Source: Filobasidium wieringae (taxonomy: Eukaryota; Basidiomycota; Tremellomycetes; Filobasidiales; Filobasidiaceae). Taken from it: a DNA stretch of 64,000 bases. The position numbers were made by a program, and so were the translations under genes. The stretch spans positions 620,001 to 684,000 of the forward strand of contig BCIV01000006.1 of NCBI GenBank assembly GCA_001600055.1. The letters run 5' to 3'. Below, piece after piece: positions 1-10,823 of this stretch (positions are counted from its first letter, which is position 1; the number at the start of each line of letters is the position of its first letter). A model generated the notes under the pieces. It made no database searches. It was given only the letters and a program-made list of their open reading frames with translations, and was not told the DNA's origin.

Positions 1-3000
1 CGAAGGGTCGCTCGTATACGGTACGACCAATTTCAAGGGTTCGACCAACTTCCTGAGGAACTCGCGGGTCGTCCTCCAAGTACGGACGAAGACAGTGTAA
101 GCGAGGACCAGACGGACGTGAAGGGCAACAGTAAAGCTAAGGGCAAGAAGAGAGAAGTGAAGAAGGCCAGATCTAGGCCTGTTAGCGATGAAGAATTTCA
201 TCTCTCGGAAGGCATTGACGAGGAGGTTGAAGAGGAAGAAGAGGAAGAACTACGACGATACGATTCTGTAGGTATTGAGAGTCAAGAGGACGAAGATATG
301 GAGGAGGACGAGGAGGGCGATGAAAGAATCAGAAAGCCAGCTAGGAACAGGAGGAAAGATCTAGTATCACAAACGGATAATACACCGAAAGACGAAGCGG
401 ATTTACCTGATGACAAGGCGATAGTCGACTATAACTTCATAAATGATGTACCAGCCGTCATCGGACATCGCTACAACTTCGCAAAAGCTCTCGACAGGAA
501 CAAGAGCCCTAAACTCGGCTCGTTGTCAAACCACCCTATCGGCTTGACTACTTTAAAGGAGAAGCCTCATTTCGGCAAACTTAGTCAAGTCGAAGTCAAT
601 AAGGGAGATGGTTGGGATTCCCAGAGACGGTTCAAACACTCTACTGAGATAATGGTTAGTAGTCCTTTGGAGATTCCGTGGGATTTATGGACTGGTGAAG
701 CCTGGTGGAATGAGTGTTGGACGTACGATAAGAAAGGGAAAGCCAGCTGGATTTCCAGATTCGATGTCGATGTCGGACTGAGTACAGTCGGAAGAGTCCC
801 GAAGAAGGAGCTTCGCGTCCTTTCAGAAGAGTGAGTTTCCCGATATCGTTTATACATGATGCAGCCGTTGAAACGACCACACAGAGAGTCGAGAGCCTAC
901 ATTCCTTCTCGAACTGGGAAGAGCGAGTTGACCTTGCATCTCGGTTTGGATAACCAGCAACCAGGCGTGAAAGCAGAAGTGATTCGATCGAGGGTATTCG
1001 ACAGTCGATGTTTAGGTACACTCAGCTCACAGTTTATCGTCTAGCATTTGCTGACGGAGTCATTCTTCGTCGCAGGTGGTCCTACCCAAAAGCAGTCGCA
1101 GCTGTTCGATGCGGGCGCGTATGTCTCAGGGCTCGAATGGTGCCCCATGTCCGAGGCAGAATCTAGCAGTAGGTCGAATCTACTCGCCAAAGGTCTGTAA
1201 TCCTCGTGCTAATGACTTGTTGTCAATAGAACGGAACTTTGCGATGTATCTCGCAGTGTCAACGCTCGATCCGGCCCAACAGCCGAACCAGACAGGAGGA
1301 TTGTTACCCGATCTGAAGGGTAGCCTGCAGCTCTGGTCTGTTTCACCAGATGGATCCAATACATCTATGGGTGGTCCAGATGATCTTTCAGACCCAGCAC
1401 ATAGTGTGACCATGCGGTGCGAAGTGGTTCTGTGTTTTGACGGAGGACCGGTCATCGAGTTTAAGTGGATGCCATTGGGTTGCTTTGACAAGGTCAGTGG
1501 CGGTCCTTCCGCTATCTTATTATTTTGCTGCGTGTTCTGACTCAAATCTCTGGTGCATAGAAGTCGAAAGCTGGCGTGATTTCAAAAATTGGAATCATCT
1601 CAGCGGTATTGACCGACGGATCCATCAGACTTTTCGCTATCCCCGATCCTACAGTACTCGAGACAGCCGAGAGAAAATACAGTGAGCAGTCCGGGCAAGC
1701 TCTTGGAGACTTCTGATTCGAACGAAGTACCGTAGTACAGGTCGAACCGCTGTTGACACTTGGCGTAGAAGATGCTGCTGCGACGACATTGGACTGGGGT
1801 GCAGCAGGACGGTTAGCTGTCGGTTTCAATAATGGTGAGAACGATATCTACGCTTGTGCCTAATTCGTTGGTCAAATTTCGTTGCGTTCCAGGATCCCTC
1901 GCATATTGGGACAACATGGTCGAGCTTCTTCGAGGCGAAGAGAAAGACTGCGAGTAGTGATACGGCTTGCGACTTAACATTCGATCCGAGCTGATTCCAA
2001 GCCTAATAGTATCGCCTACGGACTACTTTCCAATACATAGTTCTGCCATCAAAACAGTAGTCTGGGCTAGAATGCCTGCAGCTGATGCAGATAGTCGCAC
2101 TCGGTTGGACCTGCCTGCACCCTATCTCATAAGTGCGGGTTGGGATGGAAACTTCACCTTGATTGACTTGCGTGACACAACCTTGCTCTGTGATGTGGAA
2201 GGCCAATCTCGATGTGAGCCAAGTTGTCAGTGGTGTTCCTCATTTTCTAATGACGCTTCTGCGTTGTAGTCGCTACTGTTGCAGCTTGGAATCGGTTCCT
2301 TGATTTAGGTCTCTGGACCGACCAGGAATATCATGCAGTGGGAGTGCGCCTTCGAAGACTCGGTCGATATATGACTTCAAGGTTAGACTTGAGTGAAGGC
2401 CCAATATTGGTGAGTTGTACTGAGGTTATACTCCGGACTGAACTTACGGGGAGGTTCCCGCAGAGCATGGGTACTTCCGACTATCACCCGATGCTTGTCA
2501 TAGGAGGCGCGGATGGATCAGTACGGTGGACAAATTCGATGCGGGGTGCGCTCCGTCTAAGAAGCCAGGTCCGTATATCACTTTTAGAACACGTTCGTGT
2601 ATTTATGGTCTCGATTAGTAGTTGCTCATGGGAGGGATTATCTATCAACTTGACCACAACCGAAATGACGACGAATATCGAATGGTAGACAAAATCAAAC
2701 CAACGGCAAGTCCACCTGGTTCTGACACAAATAGCTTAGCTAAACTGAGTCACTCTAGCCACATAATTTTTCCACAAAGCTCGCTCTATCTACTGGTGGT
2801 CAGCGAGTGATTTCTGCCGGTTGGTCGCCTTCCATCGGTATAACGAGAATCGCTTGGAATAGCGAAAACGGAATTGGACGAGCAGGAATCTTGGCGTCTG
2901 GCAGTGGCAGTGGCCTTTGTCGAATAGACTTCCTAAAGGGACATGAATTCGAAAAGAAAAGAGCGCAAATCAGAAACAAGCTGTATGGGTCTACCCTTCC

Positions 3001-3058
3001 AAAGGAACTTGAGGGAGAGGAGATCGACCTAGACGAAGATGATAGTGATGATGTGTAG
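1..3058 (+). CDS. TFIIIC WD-repeat subunit (Tfc6/Sfc6/GTF3C2-like), 5' truncated
   Basis: The reading frame is open from base 1 with no start codon, so the N-terminus lies outside the window. The first exon (to about 829) encodes a long acidic and basic low-complexity region, then a folded stretch containing PWDLWTGEAWW. Later exons give WD-like segments: an AGAYVSGLEWCP stretch near 1100, LQLWSVSPDG near 1330, FKWMPLGCFDK near 1470, and SAGWDGNFTLIDLRD near 2130. The AG-x-VxGLEWCP signature and the WD layout resemble the beta-propeller subunit of TFIIIC (GTF3C2 in animals, Sfc6 in fission yeast), which binds tRNA-gene B boxes for RNA polymerase III. At least seven short introns are implied, and the gene ends with an acidic tail at 3056-3058. 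The family call is by motif recognition; exon edges were not all resolved. Another WD-repeat nuclear protein is the main alternative. Confidence 0.7.
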
Positions 3059-3326
3059 GGCAATATCGTTCAGCAGTCGATGAATTGATGCATGAGTTGT
3101 ACGAGACGCCGAACCCTACAGTAGGGCGGTGATAGATGTTGGTTCATCTTCTACGCGTTCGGAATGTTTCAGATTCCCATCAAACAATAATCGACAGCTC
3201 GAATTTACAAGAATATCAAGAATGTTACATGTCACAATCATATTTTATTTCTTCTCCGTTCAACGATTCCCTACACTCTCTAGCACTTCTGTATCGTGCA
3301 TCGACATACCAATCCAGGCAATCAGA

Positions 3327-5293
3327 ATGGAATCTCAATACGCTTCAAAGGTCCCATCCGTGAGCCGACCTCACAGCTATTCAAAAACGTTCAAGTTCTC
3401 TCCTTTGGGCAAACTCTCCCTTTCTGGCAAGGTCACGTACAATCTTCGTATCCCGGAAGATTGCCCCGTCACTGAAGATACGATCGTCTTGGACCATATC
3501 GCTGTCATTGCGAATTCAGAACGCAAGATTGATTGCCACCTAGACATGTATGTCGCCGAACAAAGGGCCTCGGGAACGGGGGCATTCAAGCGGCTTCTAC
3601 ATCTGTTAGATTCGGTGAGTATAAGGTCGAGTCTGGCTGTATTATCGAAAAACTAATCAAGTCCGTAGAATCTGAGCACTCTGGATCTCGATTCCATTCA
3701 GCATGACCAAGACGATCAATTTTGCGGACGGACGGACGGTGAGTTTGCAGTTTGGCTTCAATATGATGGCAACTCATGTGATAACATTCGATCTCAGTAT
3801 CTTTACGATTGAACGGAATGGGTTTGGCAAATGGACTAGTACCCCCCTCAACAAAGACCGCTACGCTGGAAGATATCGTGATTCGCATCACTTGTACCCC
3901 TAAATCAGGACGGGGGAAGACGGACCGCTTGGCAACAGAACACGATTCTGGCGAAGAGGGTAGATTTGATCGATCGTCTATGCTACAAGATATAGTAAGA
4001 TTAATAACGATACTAAACCAGGATTTGGAGATCAGGAGGAAGAAGATCTCCTTCAAGATCTGTTAATGAATCGCCTATCACCTGTTTTGGATCAGATTCT
4101 CAACCGATTCTTCAAGCGTTTTCTAGGTGAGGGTTTGACGAAGTAAGCTGCTTCACCATGAAAATCTATAGCCTATCCATCATCTACAAATTCGGATTCT
4201 TAGACAGTTTCCCCTAATCTTCAACGGCAGACTCAAACACGTAAGCTTGACCCCTAATTCAGTTCCATTCGCGATGTAACCGCATTCTGGGTCGTTACCT
4301 TAGTATTGCCGTCGCGAGGCTAGAGGGATCGACTCGATAACTACATCCGTCAGGAGAATGTTTGAACAAAGCAACAACAAAGCTTTCAAGAAGGAGGGTG
4401 GGAAGATATACAAGGTAGGTATATTGGTTTAATCCTTAGTACTCGCTATTCATCGCGTTACTCGGTCACAGAGGTTAGGCCAAGCTGATAACGCCAGGAG
4501 AGAACATCTTAGAGAGTTGATGCCAGATGAAGCAGAGGATCCAGATGATGAAGACGAAGAGGACGAGCAGACCAAGTTCGAACGACTCTTGAGCGAGGGG
4601 ATGATGCGAATGTGCCTGGCCAAACAATCTGGGGTTTCCGTCAAGGTAAACAACCATTGTCTTGACGATAATACGTGTACGATGCTGATCAACCGCTTGT
4701 ATTTCTAGTTCGATATGCCTCCAACAATCGAGATCCCCCCTCCTTGCACACCTATTCAGACGCCATCCACAGACGACTTGATTTCGGAAAGCCTGGAAAG
4801 CTTGCATCCATTGCCTGTGCCGGTGCCCATCGACCTGCCATATATGCCTCCGCTGTTCAAAATCGCAAAGGACTACGAGATCAGCTCGCGCAGGCCTGGA
4901 CACGACTCGACACGTGAAACGTCAAGTTTAATCAGCGAAACATCGGTCGACGTTGTCTCCGATGATTTAGTCAGCGAGGGTTATGATGAGGTGGCATACC
5001 CGGCCAACCTTCCCTCGAAAGGGGAACGATCCGCACAACCTGTATCTTCCGACGGGTGGTCGCTGATGTCTGACGAATTCTCTGATGACCTCATGTCAGA
5101 ACATAGCATGTTCATTGAGCGGGGGCAAAGACAGAGTTCGCTCATGAATCGAGCCCACAGCGATGGTCTCATGTCGGAGACCAATCGCTCCTCCTCGGAT
5201 ATCGGGGCGTCGTGCATCAGCTCACTATACTCTGGCATGTCCTTCCAGATGCGTGAAGATGCGGAAGACGACGAGGGAATTTTGAGCGACTGA
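3327..5293 (+). CDS. Hypothetical protein with repeated LxSE motifs
   Basis: I do not recognise this gene. The ATG at 3327 opens a first exon encoding a beta-rich segment (FKFSPLGKLSLSGKVTYNLRIPED). Several short introns follow between 3614 and 4710, and a long last exon (about 4710-5293) encodes an acidic Ser-rich tail. An intermediate exon near 4500-4640 encodes a very acidic stretch (DPDDEDEEDEQ). The tail repeats a short motif: DDLISE, SLISE, DDLVSE, SLMSD, DDLMSE and DGLMSE, all within about 150 residues. It lies head-to-tail after the TFIIIC gene and convergent with RRP9, which ends 50 bp downstream. Exons between 3700 and 4450 are uncertain because several frames are open. Confidence 0.5.
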
Positions 5294-5343
5294 AGTGGAT
5301 GATGCGTCGTAATGGGTCATACATAAATATACGAGTCTGGTAT

Positions 5344-7660
5344 TCATAAAGTCTGTCTTCCCAAATGTACCACTAAAGTACCATTCTTTACCCCCCTGTC
5401 CTTCAAGACCTCCCATCGACCCAGCCTCGGTTCGCGAGCCAGTGATGCGAACAAGAGTATCTCGGGATCCACCTTTGCAGGAGCTAGCCGTCTTTTGAGT
5501 TTTGCTACAGCTTCATCCTCGCTGTCGCTCATGTCATCATCACTCTCCCCATCCTCCGAATCCTTGTCTTGCCTTCTATTGATCGCAATCCCTTTGTCAT
5601 TGCTCTGCAAGGGACCGTTCACTCCATCCACCTCAACCTCAGCTTCCGATGCATCGTCTGCAGCATTCGCAACCTCCATATCCGCATCGATCCCGCTCGT
5701 AGTGCCATGTCGCTTGACCCTTCTTCGCTCTTTCTTCTCTTGTCTCTTCTTCTCGGTTTGGGCCTTTCTGGTCTTTTCGTCGATCCATTTTTCCGGTTGT
5801 ACGTTGCGTGGTGGGACAGCCAACAGCTGCAAACTATTTACAAACCCATTTGCCTCGATGTCAAAGAGATGAGTGAAAGATTTCAGGTTAGGTGCGATAG
5901 CCCAGATCTTGATCTCGCCCGAGGAGGATCCTAGATTCGGAAACAAGACAATTGGGTGAATGGTAGTTCATCATGGACGGCCAAATCGCATACATACCTG
6001 ATGCAAATAGATCTGTTCCTCTGAGCGCTGCTAGACTTGTGATCCAGCGAGGCTTCGATATCACACCTTCCGTTTCCGATTCGGTCTGAGCAAGACCATG
6101 TGCCAAGGAAGCGGTAAAGATTGGCTTCTTCTTTCCCGTATGCCAGAGACAGAGTGAACTACAACAAACCCTATGTCAGTATGGCATGACACAGGATGGA
6201 AGCTGAATTACTGACCCGCTGTCTCCACCTGACAAGAAGTGAGAGTCGTTCAACATGCAGACCACATCCAAGCTCCCTTCATGGTATTCCTTCTTCGGAT
6301 CTCTACCCTTTCCTTTGGCCTTTGGCTTCTCTTCTGCCTCTTCTTCATCACCGTTCGCAGCAGGAGCGCCTTCCCTATCTATCGTCCGACCTCCTCCTCG
6401 GAATACCAATTGAATTTCCTCTTCTACTTTCCACCAACGAGCTGTTCTATCTCTTGCACCGCTCGTTACAGCATTCGTAGGCTTGAGAGCAGATACACTT
6501 GCGATCGAGTCTTGATGACCGAAAAAGGTATCGATGGTTGATAAGGTAGAGAGGGATTGCAGGCATAGGAGACGGGAAAGCGATGTAGTGAGGAAGTGGA
6601 ACGAAGGGTTGGAAAGCGGTGGAATTGATACGGCCTAAGAGATAAGAAGGGTAGGTTAGTCAACAGTCAAACATTGTACAGACATATCTGTCAACCCACA
6701 GTAACAGCATCCTTATGCCCAGTCAATCCTCGAACCCATTTCACTCCACCCTCTCCAGAGTTCTTTTTCTTTGCCTTTCGCTTTCTTGTGCTACCCTGCG
6801 CTCTCCTTGGTACCGTCTTATCCGAACCTGGTTGAACCTCCCATACTCCGACCAGCTTGTCTTTTCCTCCCGTCACGACGTATTTCCCGTCTTCAGAAGC
6901 AGCGAGACAGTAGATAGTCCCCTTGTGACCTTGCCCGGAGTTTTGCTTCTCTTTACCCTTGGCATCCTCGCTATGACCCGATTGTCCAAAGATGTTGCCC
7001 GACAATCGCATCGTTCGCAGGTTATACCGTACAACAGACCCGCTTTTGTTGGATATATAGAGGTGAGTAGGCGAGGCGTGAGATGCTGTTATAGCATGGT
7101 TATGTAGAGCTGGAAGGAAGTGCTTTTTAATAGTGGTAGAGGGTGATTCGGTTTGTGATAGTTTGGGCTGAAGGAACAGGTGAATCGCTCCAGATTGCTC
7201 GTCCTACAGTTAGAAAGAATTGAGTCTTTGCCATATCAGGGGGGATCCTTCATCCACTTACAACATCCTGCTTGAGCCTTGCTGCAATCAATTCTCGATC
7301 GATATCGGCAGCATCATAAGTCCCATCGTCCACTCTGTTCGCTACCTCGTCTCGAACTTTATTCAGATACCCCTTTGCCAATCGGATTCTCTTCTCTCCG
7401 GCTGTCTCATTCCGGTTCAACTCCTCTTCTTCTCCTGAATCATAACGTGTCGCGTTCAGTCCAACGTCATCCCTGGTGAAATCGATATTGTCCAACTCTG
7501 CTACATCTGCTTCAGATCCTGAAGACAATTCTTCATCCCTTTCTTGTCGTTTTTTGGGAGCGGTCGAACTGGTTGGCTTGCCCTTCTTCTCCTTGTTGAA
7601 ATTAGAACCAGACGATCGCTTTCGCTTTTTGTCAGACACGAAGAAAGAGTCACCGGCCAT
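5344..7660 (-). CDS. RRP9: Rrp9 / U3-55K, WD40 protein of the U3 snoRNP
   Basis: This is a component of the U3 snoRNP, which directs early pre-rRNA cleavage (18S pathway) in the nucleolus. The start ATG is at 7660. The N-terminus is basic then acidic, followed by the diagnostic helix ETAGEKRIRLAKGYLNKVRDE at about residues 85-105, which is conserved in Rrp9/U3-55K. WD repeats follow across several exons (for example GHKGTIYCLAASEDGKYVVTGGKDKLVGVWEV near 6850-6960, and SLDVVCMLNDSHFLSGGDSGS near 6200-6260). The last exon (to the TGA at 5344-5346) contains the final blade and carries a long acidic and Lys-rich insertion (ADMEVANAADD region) before a conserved end. Introns are short. It is convergent with the upstream unknown gene and divergent from nothing close by. 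Family assignment is strong; some exon edges are approximate. Confidence 0.88.
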
Positions 7661-7933
7661 TGCGGATGTGAATATATCTGGTCGATAGATCCGGGACCAC
7701 CCTTAGCTACGTCGGAGCAGTTTAGGTCTGGAATTATAGAGTCGACGTCGATAGAGGCAACCTGGTATCCCATTCGAATTACACAAGACAGCGCCAACAT
7801 TTTGGTTGAATCCGCGAAGTATCACGTGACCTCGCTCGATGATACCGTCGCTGAGCGTAGAAAACAAATGGTATACTAATAGCTCGGTTTCCCATGATTA
7901 CAACTGATACAAGGCATGGACATAACCTAGTGA

Positions 7934-10470
7934 TCAATAGCCTCCTTGTCTGGTCTGCAACAAGCTATCAGGGAGACGTGGCGGTAGCCCATAACTTCCC
8001 CCAGATGAACCGTCGACAACTCCGAGGTTAGAAAGGTATGATCTGCCCGTTACTCGACCAGCAAACCCACTTGTGAGTGAGTTGACTGGGGCAGGTGGCG
8101 AATGCGGTCGAGGGGGAGGAGGAGGTGGAACTTCTAGCCCTCCTTGATAGCTGTTATAGGGCTGATACATTTGTTGGGGCGGTTCTTGTCGTCCATACGG
8201 AGTCGCATCGTATCCTTGTTGAGGTTGCAAGGAGGGTGGCATCGGGGGAGGATACTGGCTGTTATAAGCTCCGATTGGTTGTGAGTGATCCTGAGAACCG
8301 CCAGTATTACCAAAAGCTGGATCTCTCCAATCCGCCTGTGCAGAAGGAGCTTGGCCAAAGCCAGGATCTTGACTGTACCCGCCTGAGGCAGGCAAAGGTA
8401 ATGGTCTCGCTCCTGGAGCATCTCCATACGTAGTTGGAGCAGGCGTAACCGGGGAATAGTGAAACGAGCTGGTCGGTTTCGGGTAATGGCCTCCTAAGGG
8501 CGGAACAGATTGTCCGCCATACGCTTGCCCTTGCCCGCTAAGGGGAGGGGGAGAAAATGGTGCAGCTGGCGGAGGTAATGGCTGACTAGTTGGTCTAGGA
8601 GGAGGCCTGTTGTCGATCAAAGGAGGAGGGATATACCCGCTTGTATTGGTTGATGCGGGTCGATTATACCCGTTCGAAACGAGAGAAGCAGGATGCTGTT
8701 GTCCTTGCCAAGGGGTAGGAGTGGCTCCGTTCCTTCCCGGCCCTGTGTCGTAGTTGATAGGAATAGGTGTCCGAGAGGGGGCGGGTGGTTGAGAGTGATG
8801 TGCCTGCAGATAAGGATTCGCTTGCTGAGCGACATAGTCAGGTCCAGCTGACGAAGGAGGCAAAGGAGGAGGTTGTTCAGGTTGATACAATTGAGGGAAA
8901 GATGTGGAAGGTGGCATGACGTTCGAATATCCTGCAGGGTATCCTTGCTGTTGAACCTCTTGAATCGGCTGACCAGGAGGTGGTGGTAGAGGTGGTAAAG
9001 TTCCATAAGAATCGGACGCACTAGGTTGATACCCTTGACCAGCAGGAGGACCATTCCAACTGGAACTTTGAGGTATCCCTCCGGAAATGGAATACCTTTG
9101 CCCATGAGAATGACTCAGAGGAGGTGGAGGAGCAGGTGTAGGTAGATTGAAACTGGTCGACGAAGGGGTAGGGGTGGCACAGGGAAAGGGGATCGATGCC
9201 GGTCCTGAACCAAGGCCTCCGGTGTATGACGATATCGACATGCTAGAAAGAGATCCTCCGAGCGAATCGACCGAATTTTGCGATTGAGACGCATAGATCG
9301 GGTCGTACCCTGGCATTCCACCGGGATTAACGGAAGATGGTCTTCCATTGAAGGACATTCTATGTCCATGCCCCGCCTGTCCAGGTGAGCCAGAATATCC
9401 AACTCTGCCTCCTAATTCATCCATCCCCCCGACAGGTTTGTACCTATTATCAAGACTCCCGTGATACGCATGACCAGTCACACTGGAGTAAACGGGTTTC
9501 CTCCCTCCCCCGGTGCCTTTGAGCGGGAATCCTGCAGGTCCATCGAAAGTAGCGATAGCAGAGATGGAGGTGATGCTTCCAGTGGATGGTTTGGTAGGGA
9601 TTACGGGTTTGATCACTTTCTTGGGAATTGGCGGGGCGTCCTATAGGTTATCCGAGAATCACACTTTAGCTTGATGAGCTCTTTGTAGAGGGAGATGAGG
9701 GAGATACTCACGTTGATGAAGTAGGTTAATTCTAGTGAGATCTCTCCAGCATATCTGTCCCTGTATTGTAGTTCATACCAATCTGTTTTTCCTGTTCTTC
9801 AGCGGCTTGGTCTTCCTACTTGTACGATATCTACTTTCAACTCACCATCCTGTTCGCAAGTCTTAAACACCTCTGTGAGATCCACCGAACATTCACCAAC
9901 GATCTTGGGCTCCTTTGAGTCGTCCGCCCAAACTTGGATCTGAATGCTTTTGTTTATAGGAACTCTCCGTTTTTCGGCTGGAAGACCGTTAAGTGAGGAA
10001 GAGAGTGAGCCGGAGGAATTGAGTGAAGGAGTGTCCGATGATTTTGAAGGACGAGCTAGGATGTCTTCCGTTTCCTCAAAGATCTTGAATCGGACTTCGT
10101 CGTCGAACTCGGGATGTTGTCCTCCCCTATGGGATAAGGAAGATTGGTTCAGAACGAGCAACGGAAGAGCATTCATGGCAAGGAAGGAAGGAGGAAAGAA
10201 ACGTTTGTTTACTTTTTGATGACCTTTGATTTCCGTTTCTCTTGTTTATACTGAACAATCACATACGGGTTATGTTTACCTATCTTGCTTCTGTCTGGAA
10301 GGTTTTTCTATTGCGATTGATTATCATGAGAGCGGAATACGGATGCAGAGGTAGGATGCAATGAGCGATTGTGACGATTGACTGGCAAATAAGGTGGAGC
10401 TTACAGCTTTGATTATGACTACTGCTAGTTCACCTAATAGCTTTGGCTGTATGGGCTGTGGTCCCGACAT
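7934..10470 (-). CDS. C2-domain proline-rich protein, Inn1/Fic1-like
   Basis: The first exon starts at 10470 (MSGPQPIQPKLLGELAVVIIKA). It splices to an exon encoding KNLPDRSKIGKHNPYVIVQY and then to the exon ending near 9799, giving one N-terminal C2 domain of about 150 residues. The C2 fold is supported by LxVxIIKAKNLPD, the NPYV strand and HPEFDDEVRFKI. The large last exon (9616-7934) encodes over 500 residues rich in Pro, Gln, Ser and Gly with many PPxP stretches, expected ligands for SH3 domains. A single N-terminal C2 domain plus proline-rich tail is the architecture of Inn1 (budding yeast) and Fic1 (fission yeast), which bind F-BAR/SH3 proteins at the division site. The function is inferred from architecture. 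It shares a 353-bp intergenic region with the divergent Dnmt5-type gene. Confidence 0.75.
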
Positions 10471-10823
10471 TTCAAGGTGTAGTCCTCACTTTGAGAATGT
10501 CAGATCAAGCTTCAGTCGAGACCAATCGACTGAAAGCACGAATCAAGGAAGCAGCTGCTGTAGATCCTGAAACATGATCGCCCGCCTAACCGTGCCGTCG
10601 CCTAATGTGATGGAGATCATACCTATTATGATGTCCGAGGCAGATGGCGCCATTTAGTACGCGTCGAAAGCGCGTTATGGTCAAGACGCGTTTGCTTGAT
10701 TTCATTCAGGCAGCGGATCTTACATACCTCTCCAATCTCCAAGATCTCCAACCTCATTCTCTACTCTATTCCCTAACTTTCCTTCTCCCTTCGTCTTGTA
10801 CAAAAGGACAGCCTAAATATAAC
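10471..10823. promoter_or_regulatory. Divergent promoter between C2-domain gene and Dnmt5-type gene
   Basis: This 353-bp stretch separates two divergently transcribed genes and must hold both 5' UTRs and promoters. An ATG at 10644 is in frame with the Dnmt5-type start at 10824 and could add 60 residues, but the extra segment resembles no domain. The 10824 ATG has a good context (aacATGG) and opens directly into the disordered N-terminus, so I prefer it. No chromodomain-encoding exon fits in this interval. Confidence 0.5.

Noticed and set aside
8095..8433. Plus-strand open frame opposite the C2-domain gene
   Set aside because: It overlaps the Pro/Gln-rich exon and reflects its biased composition; no domain or independent signals.
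10644..10823. Upstream in-frame ATG extending the Dnmt5-type protein by 60 residues
   Set aside because: The added sequence resembles no domain and the 10824 ATG has a better context; kept only as a possibility.
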